Below are positions 16,700-24,531 of a stretch of 33,380 bases of DNA, one piece after another. Source of the stretch: Micromonospora_J zhanjiangensis (GTDB lineage: Bacteria; Actinomycetota; Actinomycetes; Mycobacteriales; Micromonosporaceae); contig NZ_JBHSBN010000043.1 in NCBI RefSeq assembly GCF_042650605.1, positions 1-33,380 of the forward strand. Reading direction: 5' to 3'. The translations under genes and the position numbers were made by a program. Position 1 is the first letter of the stretch; every line of letters begins with the position of its first letter. The notes beneath the pieces were generated by a model. It was given only the letters and a program-made list of their open reading frames with translations. It was not told the origin of the DNA and did not search any database.

Positions 16700-16932
16700 C
16701 GACAGAGCAAGCGCTGGCTGCGGCTGGCCTGCCGCAACGCGGTGGCGATCCTCGACGACGAGCTGCTTTACGCACCGGCCGGCCGCAACGTCCAGCTGGC
16801 CCGCGAGGCCGGTGCACTGGCGACGCTCCCCGACGCGCTGCGCTTCTTGTCCATCACGTCGGTCCTGATGGGCGAGCTAGCCCGAGCCGGCGAGCTCGCC
16901 ACCGAGACGACAGCGATCACACGGGCCACCGC
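16700..16932 (+). pseudogene. Internal fragment of a LuxR-family ATPase regulator
   Basis: The frame reads RQSKRWLRLACRNAVAILDD, ELLYAPAGRNVQLAREAGAL, ATLPDALRFLSITSVLMGEL and ARAGELATETTAITRATA. It aligns position by position with the middle of the intact regulator at 20641-23409 (SDRWLWLAGRNAVAVLDDEL ... SITSVLMGDLAHADELATEA). Only about 77 of 922 residues are present; no start, no ATPase, no HTH. It is joined directly at about 16933 to an SDR fragment in another frame. Confidence 0.9.
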
Positions 16933-17280
16933 GCCTCCACCGCCGGCGACCGAGGCATGCCGGCCTTCGGCGCCTACGCCGCGTCCAAGGCCGCCGTCCG
17001 CTCCTTCGCCCGCACCTGGGCGAACGAGCTCAAAGGCCGCGGCATCCGGGTCAACGCGATCTCGCCAGGGCCGATCGACACCAGCGGCGTCGAGGAGATG
17101 AACGTGGCGGCCGGACAGGATCACGAGGTCGTCAAAGCCAGCCTGGCCGCCATGGTGCCGATCGGCCGGACGGGTGATCCCGAGGAGGTCGCCCATGCCG
17201 TCGCCTTCCTGGCCTCCCAGGACAGCAGCTTCATCGTGGGCGCGAACCTCTACGTCGACGGCGGCGTGAATCAGTTCTGA
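16933..17280 (+). pseudogene. Short-chain dehydrogenase/reductase C-terminal half
   Basis: From about 16933 the frame reads ASTAGDRGMPAFGAYAASKA and AVRSFARTWANELKGRGIRV, then NAISPGPIDTSGVEE, and ends FIVGANLYVDGGVNQF at 17280. The catalytic Ser (STAG) and YAASK Tyr/Lys are present, but the whole N-terminal Rossmann part with the NAD(P)-binding TGxxxGxG is missing, cut at the junction with the regulator fragment. An ATG at 16957 is open but has no ribosome binding site. Scored as a remnant rather than a short functional protein. Confidence 0.85.
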
Positions 17281-17313
17281 GTGACCACCGCCCACACAGG
17301 TCGGACAACAAGG

Positions 17314-17349
17314 AAGGGCCTGAGCCGCGTTTCAGCAGCTCAGGCCCTT
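17314..17349. terminator. Bidirectional terminator hairpin
   Basis: AAGGGCCTGAGC (17314-17325) and its perfect complement GCTCAGGCCCTT (17338-17349) surround a 12-base loop; TTC follows on the + strand. It terminates the SDR remnant on + and, on -, lies 10 bp after the tRNA-Arg 3' fragment, where actinomycete tRNA genes typically carry such a terminator. Confidence 0.8.
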
Positions 17350-17358
17350 TCAACAACC

Positions 17359-17388
17359 TGCGCTCCCGAAGGGACTCGAACCCCTAAC
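17359..17388 (-). other. 3' fragment of a tRNA (tRNA-Arg-like), probable integration-site remnant
   Basis: On the - strand GTTAGGGGTTCGAGTCCCTT followed by CGGGAGCGCA is a tRNA variable-loop/T-arm (GGGGTTCGAGTCCCT) plus acceptor 3' strand, as in actinomycete tRNA-Arg. No anticodon or D-arm precedes it; instead the coding end of the COG2085 gene runs straight into it, and that gene's stop lies inside the fragment (17384-17386). The downstream hairpin 17314-17349 is what normally follows a tRNA gene. Isoacceptor identity is uncertain. Confidence 0.7.
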
Positions 17389-18049
17389 GGTCCTCAAATG
17401 CGGCTGAGGCCGAGACTGCGGTGAGGGTTCGCAGCTCGGCGGCCTCGACGTTCGCTCCGAATGCAGCAGTTCCGGGCTCGAGGCGAGCGCCGGCCGCGAG
17501 GGAGCCGATCGCAACGGCGTCGAATCCGAACGCGTTGATCAGCTGTGACACCGCAACGACGTCCTCGGGAGAGTCGCCGGCGATCGCGATCGCCTTGCGC
17601 CCGCGCCGCCCTGCGGGACGAGCCTCGTCCTCGAGGTCGTGATAGCCCATGTGGTTCAGGGCCTTCACGACACGCGCGCCCGTCAGGAACCGCTGCACGG
17701 CATCGCTGGAAGACACACCGGGCGGGGCGATCGTGTCGCGGGGGCCGTCGATCTCCCACCAGTGGTTCATCGCATCCACGACAAGCTTCCCCCTCAGCTC
17801 GTTCGCTGGGAGGTTGCGGTGCTTGCTGAGCGGGAGCGCGAGGATCACCACGTCCGCGGCCGCCGCGGCCTCGGTCGGCCACACGGCAGTCGCGCCGGGG
17901 GTCAGAACCTCGGTGGTCAGCGCGATCCTCGCAGGATCTCCGGAGCCGGAGATCAGGACGCGGTAGCCTGCGGCGACGGCCAGGCGTGCCAGGACGGTGC
18001 CGACCTTCCCGGCACCCAAGATGCCGATGGTGGTGACATGAGAGGTCAT
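17384..18049 (-). CDS. COG2085-type NAD(P)-binding reductase (NADPH:F420 reductase family)
   Basis: 221 residues from ATG 18049, which overlaps the stop of the upstream LLM gene by 4 bp. Rossmann GAGKVG at 12-17 (IGILGAGKVGTVLARLAVAA), a VVILALPLSKH strand after the fold, VVDAMNHWWEIDGP, and VVKALNHMGYHDLED, the region that lines the cofactor in NADPH:F420 oxidoreductase-like proteins. It probably transfers hydride between NAD(P)H and a flavin or deazaflavin cofactor used by the LLM partner. The last residues (SASAAFEDR) run into a tRNA 3' fragment, so the natural C-terminus may have been replaced by an integration event. Confidence 0.85.
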   Translation of the reverse strand: MTSHVTTIGILGAGKVGTVLARLAVAAGYRVLISGSGDPARIALTTEVLTPGATAVWPTEAAAAADVVILALPLSKHRNLPANELRGKLVVDAMNHWWEIDGPRDTIAPPGVSSSDAVQRFLTGARVVKALNHMGYHDLEDEARPAGRRGRKAIAIAGDSPEDVVAVSQLINAFGFDAVAIGSLAAGARLEPGTAAFGANVEAAELRTLTAVSASAAFEDR

Positions 18050-19116
18050 CGTGCTACCCGCGCCGTGACCGCAGCCTGCTCGGCCAGAAGCTCACGCACC
18101 CGCGGGATGACCTGCGTACCGTACAGCTCGACCGACCGCATCCGCGCGGAGGCGGAGACCGTCCCGGCGGCAGAGTAGATCATGTCGAAACGGCCCACGT
18201 CCAGCACCCGGATCGCGCGGGCGATCTTCGCCGCGACGGTCTCGACCGAGCCGACGTACAGCGAGCCGTGCTCCACGTCGGCAGCGAACTCCCGCCGCTC
18301 GATCGGCGGCCAACCGCGCAACGCGCCGATCCGATCGCGGATCTCCCTGTAGCCGGGGTAGAACAGCTCCCTGGCCTCCTCGTCGGTCGCGGCGACGAAG
18401 CCGGGCGAGTGCATCCCGACTGGCTGAGCGGTCGTGCCGAGCTGCTGGTGCGCACGTCGGTACAGCTCCACGTACGGAGCGAAGCGATCGGGTGCGCCAC
18501 CGATGATGGCGAGCATGAGCCGGAACCCGTAGCGCACGGTGCGGAGCACCGACTGCGGCGACCCGCCCACTCCCACCCAGGTGTTCAGCCGTCCCGAGTC
18601 CGTCTTCGGGTAGACGTCCGCGTCCTGCAGGGAGGCGCGAGTGGTGCCCTCCCAGGTCACCGGCTTCTCGTCCAGAAGTCGGTGGAACAGGTCGATCTTC
18701 TCCTCGAACAGCACCTCGTAGTCCTTCAGGTCGTACCCGAACAACGGGAAAGACTCGGTGAACGATCCTCGCCCGAGGATCACCTCGGCGCGACCGCTGG
18801 AGAGCGCATCGACCGTGGCGAAGCGCTGGAACACCCGCACCGGATCATCCGAGGACAGCACCGTCACCCCCGACGCGAGCCGGATGCGCTTCGTGGCGGT
18901 CGCGATGCCGGCGAGCACCGTCTCCGGACTGGAGATTGCAAACTCCGGCCTGTGGTGCTCACCCAATGCGACCACGTCGATGCCGATCTGGTCGGCCATC
19001 ACAGCCTCGGCCACTGCCGCGCGGATCGCCTCCGCGTGCGAGACGATCTCCCCTCGGTCATCACGGGGGCGGTCTCCGAAACTGTCGATACCGAACTCGA
19101 TCTGCGATGCATCCAT
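18046..19116 (-). CDS. LLM-class (luciferase-like) flavin/F420-dependent oxidoreductase
   Basis: 356 residues. The start at ATG 19116 is preferred over ATG 19134 because AAGGAG lies 9 nt upstream of it. The TIM-barrel LLM pattern is clear: FGIDSFGDRPRDDRGE, DVVALGEHHRPEFAISSPET, the RIRLASGVTVLSSDDPVRV block and RAEVILGRGSFTESFPLFGY, then GVGGSPQSVLRTVRYGFRLM. These are typical of bacterial luciferase-family monooxygenases/dehydrogenases. The 4-bp overlap with the COG2085 reductase gene downstream shows translational coupling and suggests a two-component redox pair. The actual substrate, and FMN versus F420 use, cannot be decided from sequence. Confidence 0.92.
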   Translation of the reverse strand: MDASQIEFGIDSFGDRPRDDRGEIVSHAEAIRAAVAEAVMADQIGIDVVALGEHHRPEFAISSPETVLAGIATATKRIRLASGVTVLSSDDPVRVFQRFATVDALSSGRAEVILGRGSFTESFPLFGYDLKDYEVLFEEKIDLFHRLLDEKPVTWEGTTRASLQDADVYPKTDSGRLNTWVGVGGSPQSVLRTVRYGFRLMLAIIGGAPDRFAPYVELYRRAHQQLGTTAQPVGMHSPGFVAATDEEARELFYPGYREIRDRIGALRGWPPIERREFAADVEHGSLYVGSVETVAAKIARAIRVLDVGRFDMIYSAAGTVSASARMRSVELYGTQVIPRVRELLAEQAAVTARVAR

Positions 19117-19167
19117 CCTGTGCAGCTCCTTCAATGCCTTCGTCTCTTCTGTGCCCGCCGCTGCGTC

Positions 19168-19352
19168 TCAGGAGGCGTGTCTCGTCACGGCGAAGACGAC
19201 GACCTCTGCGACATCGGTGGCGGTGACCTCCACCTGCTTCCAAGCGGTCACCGCCACCGCACGCGTCTCGGCATGGGTGATGTGCTGGGGCAGTTCCGTG
19301 GCGGCGCTGCCCGGCTCGATCAATGTGACGCGAATCTTCGGTCTCAGCTCGA
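19168..19352 (-). pseudogene. Short-chain dehydrogenase C-terminal fragment
   Basis: The - strand frame reads ALRLELRPKIRVTLIEPGSA, ATELPQHITHAETRAVAVTA, then VEVTATDVAEVVVFAVTRHAS and stops at 19168. LRLELRP.IRVTLIEPG..ATEL..HI and VAEVVVFAVTR are diagnostic for YdfG-like SDRs. The normal ending (about 15 residues) is replaced by HAS-stop, and an in-frame TAG lies just upstream of the fragment. It sits upstream of the LLM gene. The 100 bp beyond it, up to 19452, holds no recognised gene. Confidence 0.75.
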
Positions 19353-19452
19353 GGCGCAGCGCGTCGTGGCTGCCCTACTCGGAGAATTGCACAATGCGGA
19401 CCACCTGCTTGGCCCTTGGCTCATCCGGGAACTGACAGGCCGGGGTGTCGGG

Positions 19453-19875
19453 TCAGCCCTGCGGTATCTGACCGCAAGGCCCTCCGTGATCGCAGTACGG
19501 CTGCAGGCGGCTTTGCCCGCAACCACACAGGATGACCCTGGTCTCAGCGCGCACGCCTTGCGGTGTGTCCACTCTCAACTCACCGCGCACGATCAATTGT
19601 CCGGTGGAGTCGCGCGTGATCTGCGTGGGCCGGTCCGGGGCCTCCGCCCCGCCGTCTACGAGTTTGTACTGCAACGCTCCGGAGGGACAGCGCCTCACCA
19701 CTTCGGCCAGGCGCTCGGCCTCGGCACCGTCGGGCCGGATCCACGGACGCTGACCCGTGTCGAACACCTCCGGCAAGCCGCGGACGCACTCGGCGGCGTG
19801 CAGGCAACGCCTGGCCTCAAAAGTCACGGTGATCGACTGGCCCTCGTACGCCTTCTTTACGGTTCCGCTACTCAT
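19453..19875 (-). CDS. YjdI-type mono-cluster (4Fe-4S) protein fused to a broken CDGSH domain
   Basis: 140 residues, ATG 19875 with a perfect AAGGAGG 5-6 nt upstream. Residues about 8-72 are a Fer4_19/YjdI domain: FEARRCLHAAECV (Cys24, Cys30) and RRCPSGALQYK (Cys63). Residues about 85-132 are a CDGSH iron-sulphur domain: LCGCGQSRLQPYCDH, with Cys117, Cys119 and Cys128. The domain should continue xSH with the histidine ligand four residues after the last Cys; here it reads CDHGGPCGQIPQG-stop, so the ligand is lost and the 3' end looks replaced near 19486. The YjdI half should still hold a cluster. It follows a YjdJ-like GNAT gene by 31 bp, the classical YjdI-YjdJ neighbourhood. Confidence 0.88.
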   Translation of the reverse strand: MSSGTVKKAYEGQSITVTFEARRCLHAAECVRGLPEVFDTGQRPWIRPDGAEAERLAEVVRRCPSGALQYKLVDGGAEAPDRPTQITRDSTGQLIVRGELRVDTPQGVRAETRVILCGCGQSRLQPYCDHGGPCGQIPQG

Positions 19876-19906
19876 ACCGACCTCCTTCGCTGCCGTGCCC
19901 GGCTGT

Positions 19907-20215
19907 TCAGTCGCTGACTCTGCTGCGGGACTGGTACACCAGGTCCTGGTACTCGGGGTGCCGGGCGATCCACCGCGCGAAGAATGGGCAGGTAGGCAGG
20001 ACCAGCAGGCTCGCGGCGCGGGCCTCGTCGAGGCCGGCGCGGGCTAGGGCCGACCCAACTCCCCTGCCCTCGTACTCCGGCGAGACCTCGGTGTGTACGA
20101 ACGCGATGAGTTCCGTGGTGCGGATGTATTGCGCGACGCCCGCGACCTTGGACTCTCCCTCGACCCGAGCCTCGTACCGTTTGGCTTCGGGAACATCGCT
20201 CACATCCACTGCCAT
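19907..20215 (-). CDS. YjdJ-type GNAT N-acetyltransferase
   Basis: 102 residues; ATG 20215 chosen over 20242 because GGAGG lies 5 nt upstream. Short GNAT fold of the Gcn5-related YjdJ kind: FVHTEVSPEYEGRGVGSALA holds the acetyl-CoA pyrophosphate loop (EGRGVGSALA), and LLVLPTCPFFARWIARHPEY is the family's C-terminal CPFF...HPEY signature. The substrate is unknown for this group. It is first in a two-gene operon with the YjdI/CDGSH gene. A second member of the same family lies at 32011-32415. Confidence 0.92.
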   Translation of the reverse strand: MAVDVSDVPEAKRYEARVEGESKVAGVAQYIRTTELIAFVHTEVSPEYEGRGVGSALARAGLDEARAASLLVLPTCPFFARWIARHPEYQDLVYQSRSRVSD

Positions 20216-20269
20216 GTGTCCTCCATCAGATCTCACCGGCATGACGGGCCGACCGGCGCGGCGGTCAGG

Positions 20270-20395
20270 TCAGAGACCGCTTCCAGCGTGTCCGGCGAGG
20301 AGTCGCGTCTCCCAGGCGAAGGCCACACCGGTGGTGCCACCATGCTGCATCTGGACCTCGGCGGCACCCGGCACGGTCTCCTCGCGGGCCCAGTC
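20270..20395 (-). pseudogene. C-terminal scrap of an unknown gene
   Basis: The - strand reads DWAREETVPGAAEVQMQHGG and TTGVAFAWETRLLAGHAGSG, stopping at 20270. It has good third-position GC and protein-like composition but no start, and it begins exactly where the repeat block upstream of the LuxR-family regulator ends (about 20397). Family not recognised. Confidence 0.35.
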
Positions 20396-20397
20396 GC

Positions 20398-20624
20398 AAC
20401 TGGTCCGGTCTTTGCCTTGTTGTCAGGCTGGCAGTGGTGGTGGCGCCTTCGCGTCCGTAGAAGCCCCTGATGTCCTCTCCGGTCGTCACCGTGCCGCGAG
20501 GTGGACGGCCGCTGCCCGGGCGTGCCAGGACCAGCAACGGCGTCGGCGGGCGCGCCGGCCACCCGACGGCGGTGGAGACCCCGGTCTGGGGGCCGCGGTT
20601 CGCATCGGTGACACTTACCTAAGT
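20398..20624 (-). repeat. Regulator-module upstream block, copy A
   Basis: Read on the - strand, this block begins with TAGGTAAGTGTCACCGA (20605-20621) next to the regulator start and continues with GCTGGTCCTGGCACGCCCGG, CGGCACGGTGACGACCGG and ATCAGGGGCTTCTACGGACG. The same order of words occurs in copy B (24532-24780) and partly in copy C (27608-27905), each immediately upstream of a copy of the regulator gene. It probably holds the divergent promoters of the regulator and a lost ABC gene. Confidence 0.75.
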
Positions 20625-20640
20625 TTTACGTTCCTTTACG

Positions 20641-23409
20641 GTGCCGACGGACTCAGGTGAGAGCGAACTGGCGAACCTTCTGGGCCGGCGCGCAGAGCGC
20701 GACACGGTCAAGCAACTGCTGATCCAGGCACATGCCGGACACAGCGGGACACTTGTGGTGCGCGGGGAAGCGGGCATCGGGAAGACCGCGATCCTGGAGC
20801 ACGCCCGCGACACCGCAACTCGATCCGGGTACCGGGTCGAGTCCGCGGTCGGAGCAGAGTCCGAGACCCAGTTCGCGTTCGCCGGTCTGCACCAGCTGTG
20901 CGCGCCGCTGCTGGACCGGGTCGGTGTGCTGCCCGAGCCGCAGCAGGCCGCCCTCGGCGTGGCGTTCGGCATGCGCGGCGGGGCGGCACCGGACCGGTTC
21001 CTGGTCGGGCTGGCCACCCTCAACCTGCTCGCCGAGATCGCCGAGGAACAGCCGCTGCTGTGCCTCGTCGACGACGCGCAGTGGCTGGACGAGGCCTCCG
21101 CACAGGTCCTGGCGTTCGTGGCACGCCGGGTCGCGGCCGAGCGGATGGCCCTGGTCTTCGCACAACGCGACGCCAGCACGAACGAGGTTCACCTGCTCTC
21201 CGGACTGCCAGAGCTGCGCCTGGACGGCCTCGGCGACAAAGATGCCGAAGCGCTGCTGGCGGCCGCGGTCCGCACCCCGCTGGACGACGAGGTCCGTGAG
21301 CGGATCATCGCCGAAGCGCGTGGCAACCCGCTGGCGCTGCTGGAACTCCCCCGCGGCACGCCGCCGACACAGCTGGCCGGCGGGTTCGAGCTGCCCGACA
21401 CCCTCACCGTCCCGCACCGCGTCGAGGACGAGTTCCGGCGCCGCAGCGGCAGCCTGCCACCCGACACCCAGCTGCTGCTGCTGGTCGCCGCCGCCGACCC
21501 GACCGGCGACGTGGCGCTGCTGTCGCGCGCGACCGCGCAGCTGGGGATCGCCCGCACGGGGGCCGCACCCGCAGAAGCCGCCGGACTGCTCGAGATCGAC
21601 ACCCGGGTGCGATTCCGCCACCCGCTGGCGCGCTCGGCCGTCTACCGGGCCGCCACCCCGCCGGACCAACGCCGCGCCCACGGCGCGCTGGCCGCCGCCA
21701 CCGACCCTCAGCTCGATCCGGACCGGCGCGCCTGGCACCGCGCACAGTCAGTCCTGGGCACCGACGAGGAAGCCGCCGCGGAGCTGGAACGCTCGGCCGA
21801 CCGGGCGCGGGCCCGTGGCGGGCTGGCCGCCGCGGCCGCGTTCCTGCAGCGCGCGGCAACCCTCACCCCCGATCACGCCACCCGTGCCCGGCGGGCGCTG
21901 GAAGCCGCCCGCGCCAAGCACGAAGCCGGCGCCTCCGAAAGCGCGCTGGAACTGCTCACGGCGGCGCCGCTCGGGCCGCTGGATGCTCTGCAACGCGCGC
22001 ATCTCGACCTGCTGCGAGCCCAGATCGTGTTCCACCTGACCCGAGGCACCGAGGTGCCGGGCATGCTGATGGATGCCGCCAAGGCGTTCGCCCCGTTGGA
22101 CGCCGCGCTGTCCCGCGAGACCTACCTACATGCGCTGGACGCGGCGATCATCAACGGCGGGGGCGACGCGGTGCGCATCGCCGAAGCGGCCCTGGCCGCC
22201 CCCGCACCCGGGGTGCCGACGCGACCGGTGGACCTGCTCCTCGACGGGCTCACGACGACCTTGACGAGGGGCTATTCGGCGGGAGCGCCCGGGCTACGGC
22301 TCGCGCTGGCAGCGTTTCGCGACGGCCCGCAGGCGGAATCTGTGCAGTCCAGCCAGAGCGACCGTTGGCTGTGGCTGGCCGGCCGCAACGCCGTGGCGGT
22401 CCTCGACGACGAGCTGCTCTACGTACTGGCCGCCCGCAACGTCCAGCTCGCTCGTGAGGCCGGCGCGCTGGCGACGCTCCCCGCCGCACTGAACTTCCTG
22501 TCCATCACGTCGGTCCTGATGGGCGATCTCGCCCACGCCGACGAGCTGGCCACCGAGGCCACGGTGATCACACAGGCGACCGGGGGCGTGCCGTTGCGCC
22601 ATGCTCGCGTCATTCTCAACGCCTGGCGTGGCGACCAGGCCGAGACCACCGCGCTCAACGCCATCATAGCCAGCGATGACACCTACCCCGACGAGGGCGC
22701 GGAGGTCTCCCTGGCCCAGTACGCGATGGCAGTGCTCCACAACGGGTTGGGTAACTATTCGGCCGCGCAGGAAGCCGCGGCGAGGGCGTGCAGGTCCGAC
22801 GAACAGTCGATCAGCAGCACGGGCCTACCCGAGCTCATCGAGGCTTCCGTCCGTGCCGGCGAGCCGGCACGAGCGGCGCTCGCACTGGAGCAGTTCAGCT
22901 CACACGCGTATGCGTGCGGCACCTCGTGGGCGCTGGGCCTGGCCGCGCGGTCACGAGCGCTGACAAGCACGGGGCCGGGTACCGAGGAGCAGTACCGCGA
23001 AGCGATCGAACGGCTCGGAGAATCCCGGATGGCCAGCGACGCGGCCCGTGCTCACCTCGTCTACGGTGAATGGCTGCGCCGCGAAGGCCGCCGCCAAGAC
23101 GCGCGCAAAAGACTCCGCACCGCCCACCAACTGCTGTCGGAGCTGGGCCTGGAAGCGTTCGCCGAGCGCGCCGCCCGCGAGCTGCGCGCCACCGGTGAAC
23201 ACCCACGCAAACGCAGCACCCAGCCGGCCCACGCCCTCACCACCCACGAGTTGCACATCGCCCGATTGGTCGCCACCGGAGCGACCTCCCGAGAGATCGC
23301 CGCACAGCTGTTCCTGAGCCCACGCACCATCGAAGCGCACCTGCGCAACATCTTCCGCAAACTCGGCATCACCTCCCGCCGACAGCTCAAGGATCTGCCG
23401 CTTCCCTGA
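20641..23409 (+). CDS. Large LuxR-family transcriptional regulator with N-terminal ATPase (LAL/MalT-like)
   Basis: 922 residues from GTG 20641; no clear ribosome binding site, but the same GTG-CCG-ACG-GAC start is kept in the stub copy at 24523. ATPase part: Walker A GEAGIGKT (42-49), Walker B LLCLVDDAQW (139-148), sensor-like ALVFAQRD. A long helical TPR-like middle (about 330-850) includes repeated helical hairpins. The C-terminal LuxR HTH is about 862-918 (HELHIARLVATGATSREIAA, LSPRTIEAHLRNIFRKLGIT). Such LAL regulators are ATP-dependent activators in actinomycetes, often of secondary-metabolite or transport genes. It is the only intact copy among four related sequences in the window. Its former target is probably the divergent ABC system seen next to the other copies. 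Confidence 0.95.
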   Translation: MPTDSGESELANLLGRRAERDTVKQLLIQAHAGHSGTLVVRGEAGIGKTAILEHARDTATRSGYRVESAVGAESETQFAFAGLHQLCAPLLDRVGVLPEPQQAALGVAFGMRGGAAPDRFLVGLATLNLLAEIAEEQPLLCLVDDAQWLDEASAQVLAFVARRVAAERMALVFAQRDASTNEVHLLSGLPELRLDGLGDKDAEALLAAAVRTPLDDEVRERIIAEARGNPLALLELPRGTPPTQLAGGFELPDTLTVPHRVEDEFRRRSGSLPPDTQLLLLVAAADPTGDVALLSRATAQLGIARTGAAPAEAAGLLEIDTRVRFRHPLARSAVYRAATPPDQRRAHGALAAATDPQLDPDRRAWHRAQSVLGTDEEAAAELERSADRARARGGLAAAAAFLQRAATLTPDHATRARRALEAARAKHEAGASESALELLTAAPLGPLDALQRAHLDLLRAQIVFHLTRGTEVPGMLMDAAKAFAPLDAALSRETYLHALDAAIINGGGDAVRIAEAALAAPAPGVPTRPVDLLLDGLTTTLTRGYSAGAPGLRLALAAFRDGPQAESVQSSQSDRWLWLAGRNAVAVLDDELLYVLAARNVQLAREAGALATLPAALNFLSITSVLMGDLAHADELATEATVITQATGGVPLRHARVILNAWRGDQAETTALNAIIASDDTYPDEGAEVSLAQYAMAVLHNGLGNYSAAQEAAARACRSDEQSISSTGLPELIEASVRAGEPARAALALEQFSSHAYACGTSWALGLAARSRALTSTGPGTEEQYREAIERLGESRMASDAARAHLVYGEWLRREGRRQDARKRLRTAHQLLSELGLEAFAERAARELRATGEHPRKRSTQPAHALTTHELHIARLVATGATSREIAAQLFLSPRTIEAHLRNIFRKLGITSRRQLKDLPLP

Positions 23410-23432
23410 CCAGACGTGCACACACACGGTCA

Positions 23433-23458
23433 AAAGCCCCTGGGGAGGCCAGGGCTTT
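23433..23458 (+). terminator. Terminator hairpin formed with the ISAs1 end
   Basis: AAAGCCCCTGG and CCAGGGCTTT pair around GGAGG with one bulged C, 24 bp after the regulator stop. The right arm is also the outer end of the ISAs1 inverted repeat, so part of the terminator may come from the element. Confidence 0.6.
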
Positions 23459-24427
23459 CGCAAGGTAGGGATATGACCGGATGGCCGGTCATCGGGTAGC
23501 CACGCCGGTTCCGGTTGGTTACGTAGAAGAGCGCGGCCTTCTGGTGATCACTCAGGTGTCTAGACTGAATGATCAAGGCGAAGGACCGCGCTTGTGGAAG
23601 CATCCTCGTTCATCGGCGGGCTGTCCGCACGTCTGCCCGGCGTGTCGCAGCAGGTGCAGCAGGACACATCGGGGTTGTTGTTGGCGTTGGCGCAGGTGCC
23701 GGACCCGCGTGATCCGCGAGGTCTGATCCATCCACTGCCGGGCCTGCTCGCGATCGCCGTTGCGGCGGTGGCCGCCGGGCAGAGCCGGGTCACCGAGATC
23801 GCCGAGTGGGCCACTGATCTGCCGGACGCGGCGTGGGACCCGCCTCGGCGCGGCGCGGGATCCGTTCACCGACGCGCGGCGGGTACCCGATGACAGCACG
23901 TTCGCCCGGGCGCTGGCCGACATCGACGCCAACGAACGAACGAGATCACCCGATTCGTTCCGCTGCTGGCAGGCCTGGACCTGACCGGTACGGTCATCAG
24001 CGCGGACGCGTTGCACACCCAGGGTGACCACGCCGCTGGCTGGTCGATGACTACACGGATCCGCCGCCGCCGGCTCAACCCGGCCAACGGACGCTGGTCC
24101 ACCGTCACTATCTACGCCATCACCAACCTCACAGCCACCCAGGCCAGCCCCGCCGACCTGGCCGACCGGCTACGCGGACACTGAGCCATCGAGGTGCTGC
24201 ACCACATCCGCGACACCACCTACCGCGAGGACGCCAGCCGGCTACGTACCGGCAACACACCCCGCGCCCTGGCCATCCTGCGCAACACCGCGATCAACCT
24301 GCTCCGCCTGGCCGGCGTCACATCCATTGCGCAAGCCGTACGCCGAAACAGCCGTAACCCGTAGGGACCCCTACAACTCCTCGGACTCGCCTAAAACGAT
24401 CAAATCTCTACCTTGCGAAAGCCCTGC
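23450..24427 (+). mobile_element. Degenerate ISAs1-family insertion sequence
   Basis: About 978 bp bounded by inverted repeats: left AGGGCTTTCGCAAGGTAGGG ATATGA (23451-23476) and right, read on the - strand, AGGGCTTTCGCAAGGTAGAG ATTTGA (24426-24401), differing at two positions of 26. Between them lies one broken transposase gene. The element is a few hundred bp shorter than intact relatives. It separates the intact LuxR-family regulator from an N-terminal stub of a second copy in opposite orientation. No clear target duplication is seen (GGCC left, GCCG right). Confidence 0.85.
23594..24364 (+). pseudogene. ISAs1-family transposase, inactivated
   Basis: GTG 23594 with AAGGA upstream. The N-terminus has the ISAs1 signature LALAQVPDPRDPRGLIHPLP GLLAIAVAAVAAGQSRVTEIAEWA. 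Near 23855 the sense changes frame (DPFTDARRVPDDSTFARALA) and again near 23935. LDLTGTVISADALHTQGDHA carries the first catalytic Asp; after it about 60 residues including the second Asp are deleted. RWSTVTIYAITNLTATQASP and LADRLRGH follow, then an in-frame TGA (24182-24184) where relatives have Trp, then AIEVLHHIRDTTYREDASRL to the stop at 24362. Several independent lesions: it cannot move itself. Confidence 0.9.
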
Positions 24428-24523
24428 CGCCTGCGCCCGGCGAGCAGTTGCTTGACCGTTTCGCGCTCCGCGCGCCGGCCCACAAGGTTCGCCGGTTTCA
24501 TTCCCACCCGAGTCCGTCGGCAC
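24428..24523 (-). pseudogene. N-terminal stub of a second LuxR-family ATPase regulator copy
   Basis: From GTG 24523 the - strand begins VPTDSGG, then after a one-base shift reads PANLVGRRAERETVKQLL, matching residues 1-27 of the intact regulator (VPTDSGESELANLLGRRAER, DTVKQLL). It breaks off at the right end of the ISAs1 element (about 24427). No ATPase motif remains. Confidence 0.85.
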
Positions 24524-24531
24524 TGCAATAA

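Noticed and set aside
15133..17388. The two tRNA fragments as attL and attR of one element
   Set aside because: They derive from different tRNAs (Pro and Arg-like) and share no core sequence, so they cannot be the two ends of one integration.
18268..19917. 549-residue + strand open frame
   Set aside because: Antisense to the LLM oxidoreductase and YjdI genes; composition reflects the complementary frame in GC-rich DNA.
20641..23409. Possible defence NTPase (STAND type) reading of the large ATPase gene
   Set aside because: The C-terminal LuxR HTH and the close match to LAL regulators make a transcriptional role far more likely; no effector domain.
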